A stretch of DNA of 64,000 bases from Dama dama (Eukaryota > Chordata > Mammalia > Artiodactyla > Cervidae), in contig NW_026870889.1 in the NCBI RefSeq assembly GCF_033118175.1, forward strand, positions 2,108,001-2,172,000. The letters are read 5' to 3'. A model generated the notes under the pieces. The model did not search any database. It was not told the DNA's origin and saw only the letters and a program-made list of their open reading frames with translations. Position 1 is the stretch's first letter. Each line of letters starts with the position of its first letter. Below, one piece after another: positions 44,311 to 56,100 of this stretch. The position numbers and the translations under genes were made by a program.

Positions 44311-47300
44311 GCCCCTGTGCCTCGGGGCCAGGCAGGGGGTCCACACACCCAGGCAAAGTCAGAACCACATGCACACGTCTGTTCCTGTCCCCTGCACCGG
44401 AAGAGAGCTCGGGGGAGCCAGAGTCTGTCAGGCAGCTGCTGGGCTGGCGGCCTGTGTGGGAAGGGGCAGAGCCGACCTAGGGGCAAGTTGGGCCTCTTGC
44501 TCTCCCTGCTGCCCTGAGGCTGCTGGGCCAAAGAGGTCTTGGGCATCCAGCCCCTTGCTGGTCCCTTCCCGCTGACGAGGCCCTCTGAGCTCCAGCACCT
44601 TGCAGTGTGGAGACAGCCCCTGCCAGCAACCTCCTCTCCAAGGAGGCCTCAACCGAGGCCTAGGCCCAGGGGAAAGGCACCAGCGGGGATGAGCCTGGGG
44701 AGGCGCCCGGGCATGTCTGGACCCAGTCCCCGCAGCCTGCCCCTTGGTGGGGTAGTAACCCCGGAGGCCAGGAGGGTCTGGGCAAGGCTGCCAGGGGCAG
44801 GGACACTGCTGGGTCCTGCCCCTGGCCTGTGGGGCGTCTGAGCACAACCGGCACTCTCCCGCTGGAAGACCTCCCCGGCTGCCTCCAAAGGCCGGTTTGC
44901 AAGCACTCCCGCCCGCTGTTCCCGCCAGGCACGCACAATGCTCCCAAGGCCGGGAGAAAAGCGCTTCGGGGTGGTGCTCTCTCCGGGCCCTTGCCCCTGA
45001 GCCTGGGGGCCAAGCAGTTGGAACACACTCCCAGGCCAAGGCAGAACGACATGCACACGTCTGTTCCTGCCCCCTACACCGGCAGAGAGCTCGGGGGAAC
45101 CAGAGACTACCAGGCTGCTGCTGGGCTGGCTGCCTGTGTGGGACCGGGCAGAGCCGACCTAGGGGCAAGTTGGGCCTCTTGCTCTCCCTGCTGCCCTGAG
45201 GCTGCTGGGTCAAAGAGGTCTTGGGCATCCAGCCCTTTGCTGGTCCCTTCCCTCTGACGAGGCCCTCTGATCTCCAGCACCTTGTAGTGTGGAGACAGCC
45301 CCTGCCAGCAACCTCCTCTCCAAGGAGGCCTCAACCGAGGCCTAGGACCAGGGGAAAGGCACCAGCGGGGATGAGCCTGGGGAGGCGCCCGGGCATGTCT
45401 GGACCCAGTCCCCGCAGCCTGCCCCTTGGTGGGGCAGTACCCCCGGAGGCCAGGAAGGTCTGGGCAAGGCTGGCCAGGGGCAGGGGCCCTGCTGGGTCCT
45501 GCCCCTGGCCTGTGGGGCCTCTGAGCACAACCGGCCCTCTCCCACTGGAAGACCTCCCCGGCTGCCTCCAAAGTCCTGTTTGCAAACACTCCCGCCCGCT
45601 GTTCACGCCAGGCTCGCACAATGCTCCCAAGCCCGGGAGAAAAGCGCATTGGGGTGGTTCTCTCTCCGGGCCCTTGCCCCTGAGCCTGGGGGCAAGGCAC
45701 GGGGAACACACTCCCTGGCCAAGGCAGAACCACATGCCCACGTCTGTTCCTGTCCCCTGCACCGGCAGAGAGCTTGGGGGAGCCAGAGTCTGGCAGGCAG
45801 CTGCTGGGTTGGCCGCCTGTGTGGGAAGGGGCAGAGCCGCCCTAGGGGCAAGTTGGGCCTCTTGCTCTCCCTGCTTCCCTGAGGCTGCTGGGCCAAAGAC
45901 GTCTTGGGCATCCAGCCCCTTACTGGTCCCTTCCCTCTGACGAGGCCCTCTGAGCTCCAGCACCTTGCAGTGTGGAGACAGCCCCTGCCAGCAACCTCCT
46001 CTCCAAGGAGGCCTCAACCGAGGCCTAGGCCCAGGGGAAAGGCACCAGCGGGGATGAGCCAGGGGAGGCGCCCGAGCATGTCTGGACCCAGTCCCCGCAG
46101 CCTGCCCCTTGGTGGGGCAGTACCCCCGGAGGCCAGGAAGGTCTGGGCAAGGCTGGCCAGGGGCAGGGGCCCTGCTGCGTCCTGCCCCTGACCTGTGGGG
46201 CCTCTGAGCACAACCGGCCCTCTCCCACTGGAAGACCTCCCCGGCTGCCTCCAAAGGCCGGTTTGCAAGCGCTCCCGCCCACTGTTCCCAGCAGGCGTGC
46301 ACAATGCTCCCAAGCCCGGGAGAAAAGCGCTTCAGGGTGGTGCTCTCTCCGGGCCCTTGCCCCTGAGCCTGGGGTCAAGGCACAGTGTCCACACTCCCAG
46401 GCCAATTCAGAACCACATGCACACGTCTGTTCCTGCCCCCTGCACCGGCAGAGAGCTCGGGGGAGCCAGAGTCTGTCAGGCAGCTGCTGGGCTGGCCGCC
46501 TGTGTGGGAAGGGGCAGAGCCGACCTAGGGGCAAGTTGGGCCTCTTGCTCTCCCTGCTGCCCTGAGGCTGCTGGGCCAAAGAGGTCTTGGGCATCCATCC
46601 CGTTGCTGGTCCCTTCCCTCTGACGAGGCCCTCTGAGCTCCAGCACCTTGCAGTGTGGAGACAGCCCCTGCCAGCAACCTCCTCTCCAAGGAGGCCTCAA
46701 CCGAGGCCTAGGCCCAGGGGAAAGGCACCAGCGGGGATGAGCCTGGGGAGGCGCCCGGGCATGTCTGGACCCATTCCCCGCAGCCTACCCCTTGGTGGGG
46801 CTGTAACCCCGGAGGCAGGAAGGTCTGGGCAAGGCTGGCCAGGGGCAGGGGCCCTGCTGGGTCCTGCCCCTGGCCTGTGGGGCCTCTGAGCACAACCGGC
46901 CCTCTCCCACTGGAAGACCTCCCCGGCTGCCTCCAAAGGCCGGTTTGCAAGCACTCCCGCCCACTGTTCCCACCAACCACGCACAATTCTCCCAAGCCCG
47001 GGAGAAAAGCGCTTCGGGGTGGTGCTCTCTCCGGGCCCTTGCCCCTGAGCCTGGGGGACAGGCAGGGGGAACACACTCCCAGGCCAAGGCAGAACGACAT
47101 GCACACGTCTGTTCCTGCCCCCTACACCGGCAGAGAGTTCGGGGGAGCCAGAGACTGCCAGGCTGCTGCTGGGCTGGCTGCCTGTGTGGGACGGGGTAGA
47201 GCCGACCTAGGGGCAAGTTGGGCCTCTTGCTCTCCCTGCTGCCCTGAGGCTGCTGGGTCAAAGAGGTCTTGGGCATCCAGCCCTTTGCTGGTCCTTTCCC

Positions 47301-47593
47301 TCTGACGAGGCCCTCTGAGCTCCAGCACCTTGCAGTGTGCAGACAGCCCCTGCCAGCAACCTCCTCTCCAAGGAGGCCTCAACCGAGGCCTAGGCCCAGG
47401 GGAAAGGCACCAGCGGGGATGAGCCTGGGGAGGCGCCCGGGCATGTCTGGACCCAGGCCCCGCAGCCTGCCCCTTGGTGGGGTAGTACCCCCGGAGGCCA
47501 GGAAGGTCTGGGCAAGGCTGCCAGAGGCAGGGACACTGCTGGGTCCTGCCCCTGGCCTGTGGGGCCTCTGAGAACAACTGGCACTCTCCCGCT
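44311..47593. repeat. L-monomer run E (right arm of compound 6, 4 monomers, left arm of compound 7)
   Basis: Complete monomers start at 44539, 45221, 45904 and 46587; the arm of compound monomer 7 starts at 47269. Monomers 42570 and 44539 share the rare ggggtagtaacccc variant, so the expanded monomer 6 lies between two sister L arms. Monomer 46587 carries gggctgtaaccccgg with a small deletion (ggaggcaggaagg), shared with 51076 and 54487. No gene is seen. Confidence 0.94.
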
Positions 47594-50164
47594 GGAAGAC
47601 CTCCCCGGCTGCCTCCAAAGGCTGGTTTGCAAGCACTCAATCCCGCTGTTCACGCCAGCTGCGCACAATGCTCCCAAGCCCGGGAGAAAAGCATTTTGGG
47701 GTGGTGCTCACTCCGGGCTTTGGAAGACCTCCCCGGCTGCCTCCAAGGCCGGTTTGCAAGCACTTCTGCCTGCTGTTCCCGCCACCCGCGCACAATGCTC
47801 CCAAGCCCGGGAGAAAAGCGTTTCAGGGTGGTGTTCTCTCTGGGCCCAAGAAAGACCTCCCGGGCTGCCCCCAAATGCCGGTTTGCAAGCACTCCCACTC
47901 GCTGTTCCCGCCATCCGTGCAAATGCTCCAAGCCCAGGAGAAAAGCCCTTCAGGGTGGTGCTCTCTCCCGGCCCTTGGAAGACCTCCCCGGCTGCCTCCA
48001 AAGGCTGGATTTCAAGTACTCCCTCCCGCTGTCCCGCCAGCCGCACACAATGCTCCCAATCACGGGAGAAAAGCGCTTCGGGGTGGTGCTCTCTACGGGC
48101 CCTTGGAAGACCTCCCCGTTTGTCTCCAAAGGCCGGTTTGCAAGCACTCCCGCCCGCTGTTCCCGCCAGCCTCGCACAATGCTCCCAAGACCGGGAGAAA
48201 AGCGCTTCGGGGTGGTGTTCTCTCCGTGCCAATGGAGGACCTCCCTGGCTGCCCCCAAAGGCCGGTTTGCAAGCACTCCCACTCGCTGTTCCCGCCAGCC
48301 ACGCACAATCCTCCAAAACCCCGGAGAAAAGCGCTTCGGGGTGGTGTTCTCTCCGTGCCCATGGAAGACCTCCCGGGGTGCCCCCAAAGGCCGGTTTGGA
48401 AGCACTCCCACTCGCTGTTCCCGCCATTCGCGCACAATGCTCCCAAGCCCGGGAGAAAAGCATTTTGGGGTGGTGCTCACACCGGGCCCTGGAAGACCTC
48501 CCCGGCTGCCTCCAAAGGACGGTTTTCAAGCACTCCTGCCTGCTGTTCCCGCCACCCGCGCACAATGCTCCCAAGCCCGGGAGAAAAGCGCTTCGGGGTG
48601 GTGCTCTCTACAGGCCCTTGGAAGACCTCCCCGGCTGCCTCCAAAGGCCGGTTTGCAAGGACTCCTTCCTGCTGTTCCCGCCATCCGCGCACAATGCTCC
48701 CAAGCCCGGGAGAAAAGCATTTTGGGGTGGTGCTCACACCGGGCCCTGGAAGACCTCCCCGGCTGCCTCCAAAGGACGGTTTTCAAGCACTCCTGCTTGC
48801 TGTTCCCGCCACCCGCGCAGAATGCTCCCAAGCCCGGGAGAAAAGCGCGTCGGGGTGGTGCTCTCTACAGGCGCTTGGAAGACCTCCCCGGCTGCCTCCA
48901 AAGGCCGGTTTGCAAGGACTCCTTCCTGCTGTTCCCGCCAGCCACGCACAATGCTCCCAAGCCCGGGAGAAAAGCATTTTGGGGTGGTGCTCACTCCGGG
49001 CCCTTGGAAGACCTCCCCGGCTGCCTCCAAAAGCCAGTTTGCAAGCAGTCCTGCCTGCTGTTCCCGCCAGCCGCGCACAATGTTCCCAAGCCCGGGAGAA
49101 AAGCGCTTCGGGGTGGTGCTCTCTCCGGGCACTTTCAAGACCTCCCCGGCTGCCTCCAAAGGCCGGTTTGTAAGTACTCATGCCCGCTGCTTCCGCCAGC
49201 CACGCACAATGCTCCCAAGCCCGGGAGAAAAGCATTTTGGGGTGGTGCTCTCTCCGGGCCCTTGGAAGACCTCCCGGGCTGCCTCCAAAGGCCGGTTTGC
49301 AAGCATTCATGTCCGTTGTTCCCGACAGCCGCGCACAATGCTCCCAAGCCCGAGAGAAAAGCATTTTGGGGTGGTGCTCTCTCCGGGCCCTTGGAAGACC
49401 TCCCGGGCTGCCTGCAAAGGCCGGTTTGCAAGCATTCATGTCCGTTGTTCCCGACAGCCGCGCACAATGCTCCCAAGCCCGGGAGAAAAGCGCTTCGGGG
49501 TGGTGTTCTCTCAGGGACCATGGAGGACCTCCCCGGCTGCCCCCAAAGGCCGGTTTGCAAGCATTCCCACTCGCTGTTCCCGCCAGGCACACACAATGTT
49601 CCAAAACCCCGGAGAAAAGCGCTTCGGGGTGGTGCTCTCTCCGCGCCCTTGGAAGACTTCTCTGGCTGCCGCCAAAGGCCGGTTTGCAAGAATTCCCTCC
49701 CGCTGTCCCACCAGCCGCACACAATGCTCCAAAACCCGAGAGAAAAGCGCTTCAAGGTGGTGCTCTCTCCGGGCCCTTGGAAGACCTCCCCGGCTGCCTC
49801 CAAAGGCCGGTTTGCAAGCACTCCTGCCTGCTGTTCCCGCCACGCGCGCACAATGCTCCCAAGCCCGGAAGAAAAGCATTTTGGGGTAGTGCTCTCTCCG
49901 GGCCCTTGGAAGACCTCCCGGGCTGCCTCCAAAGGCCGGTTTGCAAGCACTCATGTCCGCTGTTCCCGACAGCCGCGCACAATGCTCCCAAGACCGGGAG
50001 AAAAGCATTTTGGGGTGCTGATCAGTCCGGGCCCTTGGAAGACGTCCCCGGCTGCCTCCAAAGGCCGGTTTGCAAGCACTCATGTCCGCTGTTCCCACCA
50101 AGCGCGCACAATGCTCCCATCCCGGGAGAAAAGCGCTTCGGGGTGGTGCTCTCTCCGGGCCCTT
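47594..50164. repeat. S array 7: about 20 tandem 129-bp units
   Basis: The interval is 2,571 bp, 19.9 units, inside compound L monomer 47269-50392. It matches array 8 throughout, but the offset changes from 12,673 bp on the left to 13,186 bp on the right. Array 7 therefore lacks a block of about 513 bp, four S units, just after gtttgtctccaaagg near 48,120. The right end has tgctcccatcccggg, a private small deletion shared only with array 8. Confidence 0.94.
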
Positions 50165-53100
50165 GCCCCTGAGACTGGGGGCCAGGCAGGGGGTCCACAC
50201 TCCCAGGCCAAGGCAGAACCACATGCACACGTCTGTTCCTGACCCCTGCACCGGCAGAGAGCTCGGGGGAGCCAGAGTCTGTCAGGCAGCTGCTGGGTTG
50301 GCCGCCTGTGTGGGAAGGGGCAGAGCCGCCCTAGGGGCAAGTTGGGCCTCTTGCTCTCCCTGCTGCCCTGAGGCTGCTGGGCCAAAGGCGTCTTGGGCAT
50401 CCAGCCCCTTACTGGTCCCTTCCCTCTGACGAGGCCCTCTGAGCTCCAGCACCTTGCAGTGTGGAGACAGCCCCTGCCAGCAACCTCCTCTCCAAGGAGG
50501 CCTCAACCGAGGCCTAGGCCCAGGGGAAAGGCACCAGCGGGGATGAGCCAGGGGAGGCGCCCGAGCATGTCTGGACCCAGTCCCCGCAGCCTGCCCCTTG
50601 GTGGGGCAGTACCCCCGGAGGCCAGGAAGGTCTGGGCAAGGCTGGCCAGGGGCAGGGGCCCTGCTGCGTCCTGCCCCTGACCTGTGGGGCCTCTGAGCAC
50701 AACCGGCCCTCTCCCACTGGAAGACCTCCCCGGCTGCCTCCAAAGGCCGGTTTGCAAGCGCTCCCGCCCACTGTTCCCAGCAGGCGTGCACAATGCTCCC
50801 AAGCCCGGGAGAAAAGCGCTTCAGGGTGGTGCTCTCTCTGGGCCCTTGCCCCTGAGCCTGGGGTCAAGGCACGGTGTCCACACTCCCAGGCCATTTCAGA
50901 ACCACATGCACACGTCTGTTCCTGCCCCCTGCACCGGCAGAGAGTTCGGGGGAGCCAGAGTCTGTCAGGCAGCTGCTGGGCTGGCCGCCTGTGTGGGAAG
51001 GGGCAGAGCCGACCTAGGGGCAAGTTGGGCCTCTTGCTCTCCCTGCTGCCCTGAGGCTGCTGGGCCAAAGAGGTCTTGGGCATCCATCCCGTTGCTGGTC
51101 CCTTCCCTCTGATGAGGCCCTCTGAGCTCCAGCACCTTGCAGTGTGGAGACAGCCCCTGCCAGCAACCTCCTCTCCAAGGAGGCCTCAACCGAGGCCTAG
51201 GCCCAGGGGAAAGGCACCAGCGGGGATGAGCCTGGGGAGGCGCCCTGGCATGTCTGGACCCATTCCCCGCAGCCTACCCCTTGGTGGGGCTGTAACCCCG
51301 GAGGCAGGAATGTCTGGGCAAGGCTGGCCAGGGGCAGGGGCCCTGCTGGGTCCTGCCCCTGGCCTGTGGGGCCTCTGAGCACAACCGGCCCTCTCCCACT
51401 GGAAGACCTCCCCGGCTGCCTCCAAAGGCCGGTTTGCAAGCACTCCCGCCCACTGTTCCCACCAAGCACGCACAATTCTCCCAAGCCCGGGAGAAAAGCG
51501 CTTCGGGGTGGTGCTCTCTCCGAGCCCTTGCCCCTGAACCTGGGGGCCAGGCAGTTGGTTCACACTCGGAGACCAAGGCAGAACCAGATGCACACGTCTG
51601 TTCCTGACCCCTGCACCGGCAGAGAGCTCGGGGGAGCCAGAGTCTGTCAGGCAGCTGCTGGGCTGGCCGCCTGTGTGGGAAGGGGCAGAGCCGACCTAGG
51701 GGCAAGTTGGGCCTCTTGCTCTCCCTGCTGCCCTGAGGCTGCTGGGCCAAAGAGGTCTTGGGCATCCAGCCCCTTGCTGGTCCCTTCCCTCTGATGAGGC
51801 CCTCTGAGCTCCAGCACCTTGCAGTGTGGAGACAGCCCCTGCCAGCAACCTCCTCTCCAAGGAGGCCTCAACCGAGGCCTAGGCCTAGGGGAAAGGCACC
51901 AGCGGGGATGAGCCTGGGGAGGCGCCCGGCCATGTCTGGACCCAGTCCCCGCAGCCTGCCCCTTGGTGGGGAAGTACCCCCGGAAGCCAGGAAGGTCACG
52001 GCAAGGCTGCCAGGGGCAGGGACACTGCTGGGTCCTGCCCCTGGCCTGTTGGGCGTCTGAGCACAACCGGCACTCTCCCGCTGGAAGACCTCCCCGTCTG
52101 CCTCCAAAAGACGGTTTGCAAGCACTCCCACCCGCTGTTCCCCCAGGCACGCACAATGCTCCCAAGCCCGGGAGAAAAGCGCTTTGCGGTGGTGCTCTCT
52201 CCGGGCCCTTGCCCCTGAGCCTGGGGCCAGGCAAGGGGAACACTCTCCCAGGCCAAGGGAGAACGACATGCACACGTCTGTTCCTGCCCCCTACACCGGC
52301 AGAGAGCTCGGGGGAGCCAGAGACTGCCAGGCTGCTGCTGGGCTGGCTGCCTGTGTGGGACGGGGCAGAGCCGACCTAGGGGCAAGTTGGGCCTCTTGCT
52401 CTCCCTGCTGCCCTGAGGCTGCTGGGTCAAAGAGGTCTTGGGCATCCAGCCCTTTGCTGGTGCCTTCCCTCTGACGAGGCCCTCTGAGCTCCAGCACCTT
52501 GCAGTGTGGAGACAGCCCCTGCCAGCAACCTCCTCTCCAAAGAGGCCTCAACCGAGGACTACACCCAGGGGAAAGGCACCAGCGGGGATGATCCTGGGGA
52601 GGCGCACGGACATGTCTGGACCCAGTCTCCGCAGCCTGCCCCTTGGTGGGGCAGTACCCCCGGAGTCCAGGAAGGTCTGGGCAAGTCTGTCCATGGGCAG
52701 GGGCCCTGCTGGGTCCTGACCCTGGCCTGTGGCGCCTCTGAGCACAACCGGCCCTCTCCCACTGGAAGACCTCCCCGGCTGCCTCCAAAGTCCTGTTTGC
52801 AAACACTCCCGCCCGCTGTTCACGTCAGGCTCGCACAATGCTCCCAAGCCCGGGAGAAAAGCACTTCGGAGTGGTGCTCTCTCCGGGCCCTTGCCCCTGA
52901 GCCTGGGGGCAAGGCAGGGGGAACACACTCCCAGGCCAAGGCAGAACCACATGCCCACGTCTGTTCCTGTCCCCTGCACCGGCAGAGAGCTTGGGGGAGC
53001 CAGAGTCTGTCAGGCAGGTGCTGGGTTGGCCGCCTGTGTGGGAAGTGGCAGAGCCGACCTAGGGGCAAGTTGGGCCTCTTGCCCTCCCTGCTGCCCTGAG

Positions 53101-56100
53101 GCTGCTGGGCCAAAGAGGTCTTGGGCATCCAACCCCTTGCTGGTCCCTTCCCTCTGACGAGGCCCTCTGAGCTCCAGCACCTTGCAGTGTGGAGACAGCC
53201 CCTGCCAGCAACCTCCTCTCCAAGGAGGCCTAAACTGAGGCCTAGGCACAGGGGAAAGGCACCAGCGGGGATGAGCCTGGGGAGGCGCCCGGGCATGTCT
53301 GGACCCAGTCCCCGCAGCCTGCCCCTTGGTGGGGCAGTACCCCCGGAGGCGAGGAAGGTCTGGGCAAGGCTGGCCAGGGGCAGGGGACCTGCTGGGTCCT
53401 GCCCCTGGCCTGTGGGGCCTCTGAGCACAACCGGCCCTCTCCCACTGGAAGACTTCCCCGGCTGCCTCCAAAGGCCGGTTTGCCAACACTCCCGCCCGCT
53501 GTTCCCGCCAGGCACGCACAATTCTCCCAAGCCCGGGAGAAAAGCGCTTTGGGGTGTTGCTCTCTCCGGGCCCTTGCCCCTGAGCGTGGGGGCGAGGCAG
53601 TGGGTCCACACTCCCAGACCAACGCAGAACCACATGCACACGTCTGTTCCTGACCCCTGCACCAGCAGAGAGCTCGGGGTAGCCAGAGTCTGTCAGGCAG
53701 CTGCTGGGCTGGCCGCCTGTGTGGGAAGGGGCAGAGCCGACCTAGGGGCAAGTTGGGCCTCTTGCTCTCCCTGCTGCCCTGAGGCTGCTGGGCCAAAGAG
53801 GTCTTGGGCATCCAGCCCCTTGCTGGTCCCTTCCCTCTGACGAGGCCCTCTGAGCTCCAGCACCTTGCAGTGTGGAGACAGCCCCTGCCAGCAACCTCCT
53901 CTCCAATGAGGCCTCAACCGAGGCCTAGGCCCAGGGGAAAGGCACCAGCGGGGATGAGCCTGGGGAGGCGCCCGGGCATGTCTGGACCCAGTCCCCGCAG
54001 CCTGCCCCTTGGTGGGGCAGTACCCCCGGAGGCCAGGAAGGTCTGGGCAAGGCTGGCCAGGGGCAGGGGCCCTGCTGCGTCCTGCCCCTGACCTGTGGGG
54101 CCTCTGAGCACAACCGGCCCTCTCCCACTGGAAGACCTCCCCGGATGCCTCCAAAGGCCGGTTTGCAAGCGCTCCCGCCCACTGTTCCCAGCAGGCGTGC
54201 ACAATGCTCCCAAGCCCGGGAGAAAAGCGCTTCAGGGTGGTGCTCTCTCCGGGCCCTTGCCCCTGAGCCTGGGGTCAAGGCACGGTGTCCACACTCCCAG
54301 GCCAATTAAGAACCACATGCACACGTCTGTTCCTGCCCCCTGCACCGGCAGAGAGCTCGGGGGAGCCAGAGTCTGTCAGGCAGCTGCTGGGCTGGCCGCC
54401 TGTGTGGGAAGGGGCAGAGCCGACCTAGGGGCAAGTTGGGCCTCTTGTTCTCCCTGCTGCCCTGAGGCTGCTGGGCCAAAGAGGTCTTGGGCATCCATCC
54501 CGTTGCTGGTCCCTTCCCTCTGACGAGGCCCTCTGAGCTCCAGCACCTTGCAGTGTGGAGACAGCCCCTGCCAGCAACCTCCTCTCCAAGGAGGCCTCAA
54601 CCGAGGCCTAGGCCCAGGGGAAAGGCACCAGCGGGGATGAGCCTGGGGAGGCGCCCGGGCATGTCTGGACCCATTCCCCGCAGCCTACCCCTTGGTGGGG
54701 CTGTAACCCCGGAGGCAGGAAGGTCTGGGCAAGGCTGGCCAGGGGCAGGGGCCCTGCTGGATCCTGCCCCTGGCCTGTGGGGCCTCTGAGCACAACCGGC
54801 CCTCTCCCACTGGAAGACCTCCCGGCTGCCTCCAAAGGCCGGTTTGCAAGCACTCCCGCCCACTGTTCCCACCAAGCACGCACAATTCTCCCAAGCCCGG
54901 GAGAAAAGCGCTTCGGGGTGGTGCTCTCTCCGGGCCCTTGCCCCTGAACCTGGGGGCCAGGCAGTTGGTTCACACTCGGAGACCAAGGCAGAACCACATG
55001 CACACGTCTGTTCCTGACCCCTGCACCGGCAGAGAGCTCGGGGGAGCCAGAGTCTGGCAGGCAGCTGCTGGGCTGGCCGCCTGTGTGGGAAGGGGCAGAG
55101 CCGACCTAGGGGCAAGTTGGGCCTCTTCCTCTCCCTGCTGCCCTGAGGCTGCTGGGCCAAAGAGGTCTTGGGCATCCAGCCCCTTGCTGGTCCCTTCCCT
55201 CTGATGAGGCCCTCTGAGCTCCAGCACCTTGCAGTGTGGAGACAGCCTCTGCCAGCAACCTCCTCTCCAAGGAGGCCTCAACCGAGGCCTAGGCCTAGGG
55301 GAAAGGCACCAGCGGGGATGAGCCTGGGGAGGCGCCCGGCCATGTCTGGACCCAGTCCCCGCAGCCTGCCCCTTGGTGGGGAAGTACCCCCGGAAGCCAG
55401 GAAGGTCTCGGCAAGGCTGCCAGGGGCAGGGACACTGCTGGGTCCTGCCCCTGGCCTGTTGGGCGTCTGAGCACAACCGGCACTCTCCCGCTGGAAGACC
55501 TCCCCGTCTGCCTCCAAAAGACGGTTTGCAAGCACTCCCACCCGCTGTTCCCCCAGGCACGCACAATGCTCCCAAGCCCGGGAGAAAAGCGCTTTGCGGT
55601 GGTGCTCTGTCCGGGCCCTTGCCCCTGAGCCTGGGGCCAGGCAAGGGGAACACTCTCCCAGGCCAAGGGAGAACGACATGCACACGTCTGTTCCTGCCCC
55701 CTACACCGGCAGAGAGCTCGGGGGAGCCAGAGACTGCCAGGCTGCTGCTGGGCTGGCTGCCTGTGTGGGACGGGGCAGAGCCGACCTAGGGGCAAGTTGG
55801 GCCTCTTGCTCTCCCTGCTGCCCTGAGGCTGCTGGGTCAAAGAGGTCTTGGGCATCCAGCCCTTTGCTGGTGCCTTCCCTCTGACGAGGCCCTCTGAGCT
55901 CCAGCACCTTGCAGTGTGGAGACAGCCCCTGCCAGCAACCTCCTCTCCAAAGAGGCCTCAACCGAGGACTACACCCAGGGGAAAGGCACCAGCGGGGATG
56001 ATCCTGGGGAGGCGCACGGACATGTCTGGACCCAGTCTCCGCAGCCTGCCCCTTGGTGGGGCAGTACCCCCGGAGTCCAGGAAGGTCTGGGCAAGTCTGT

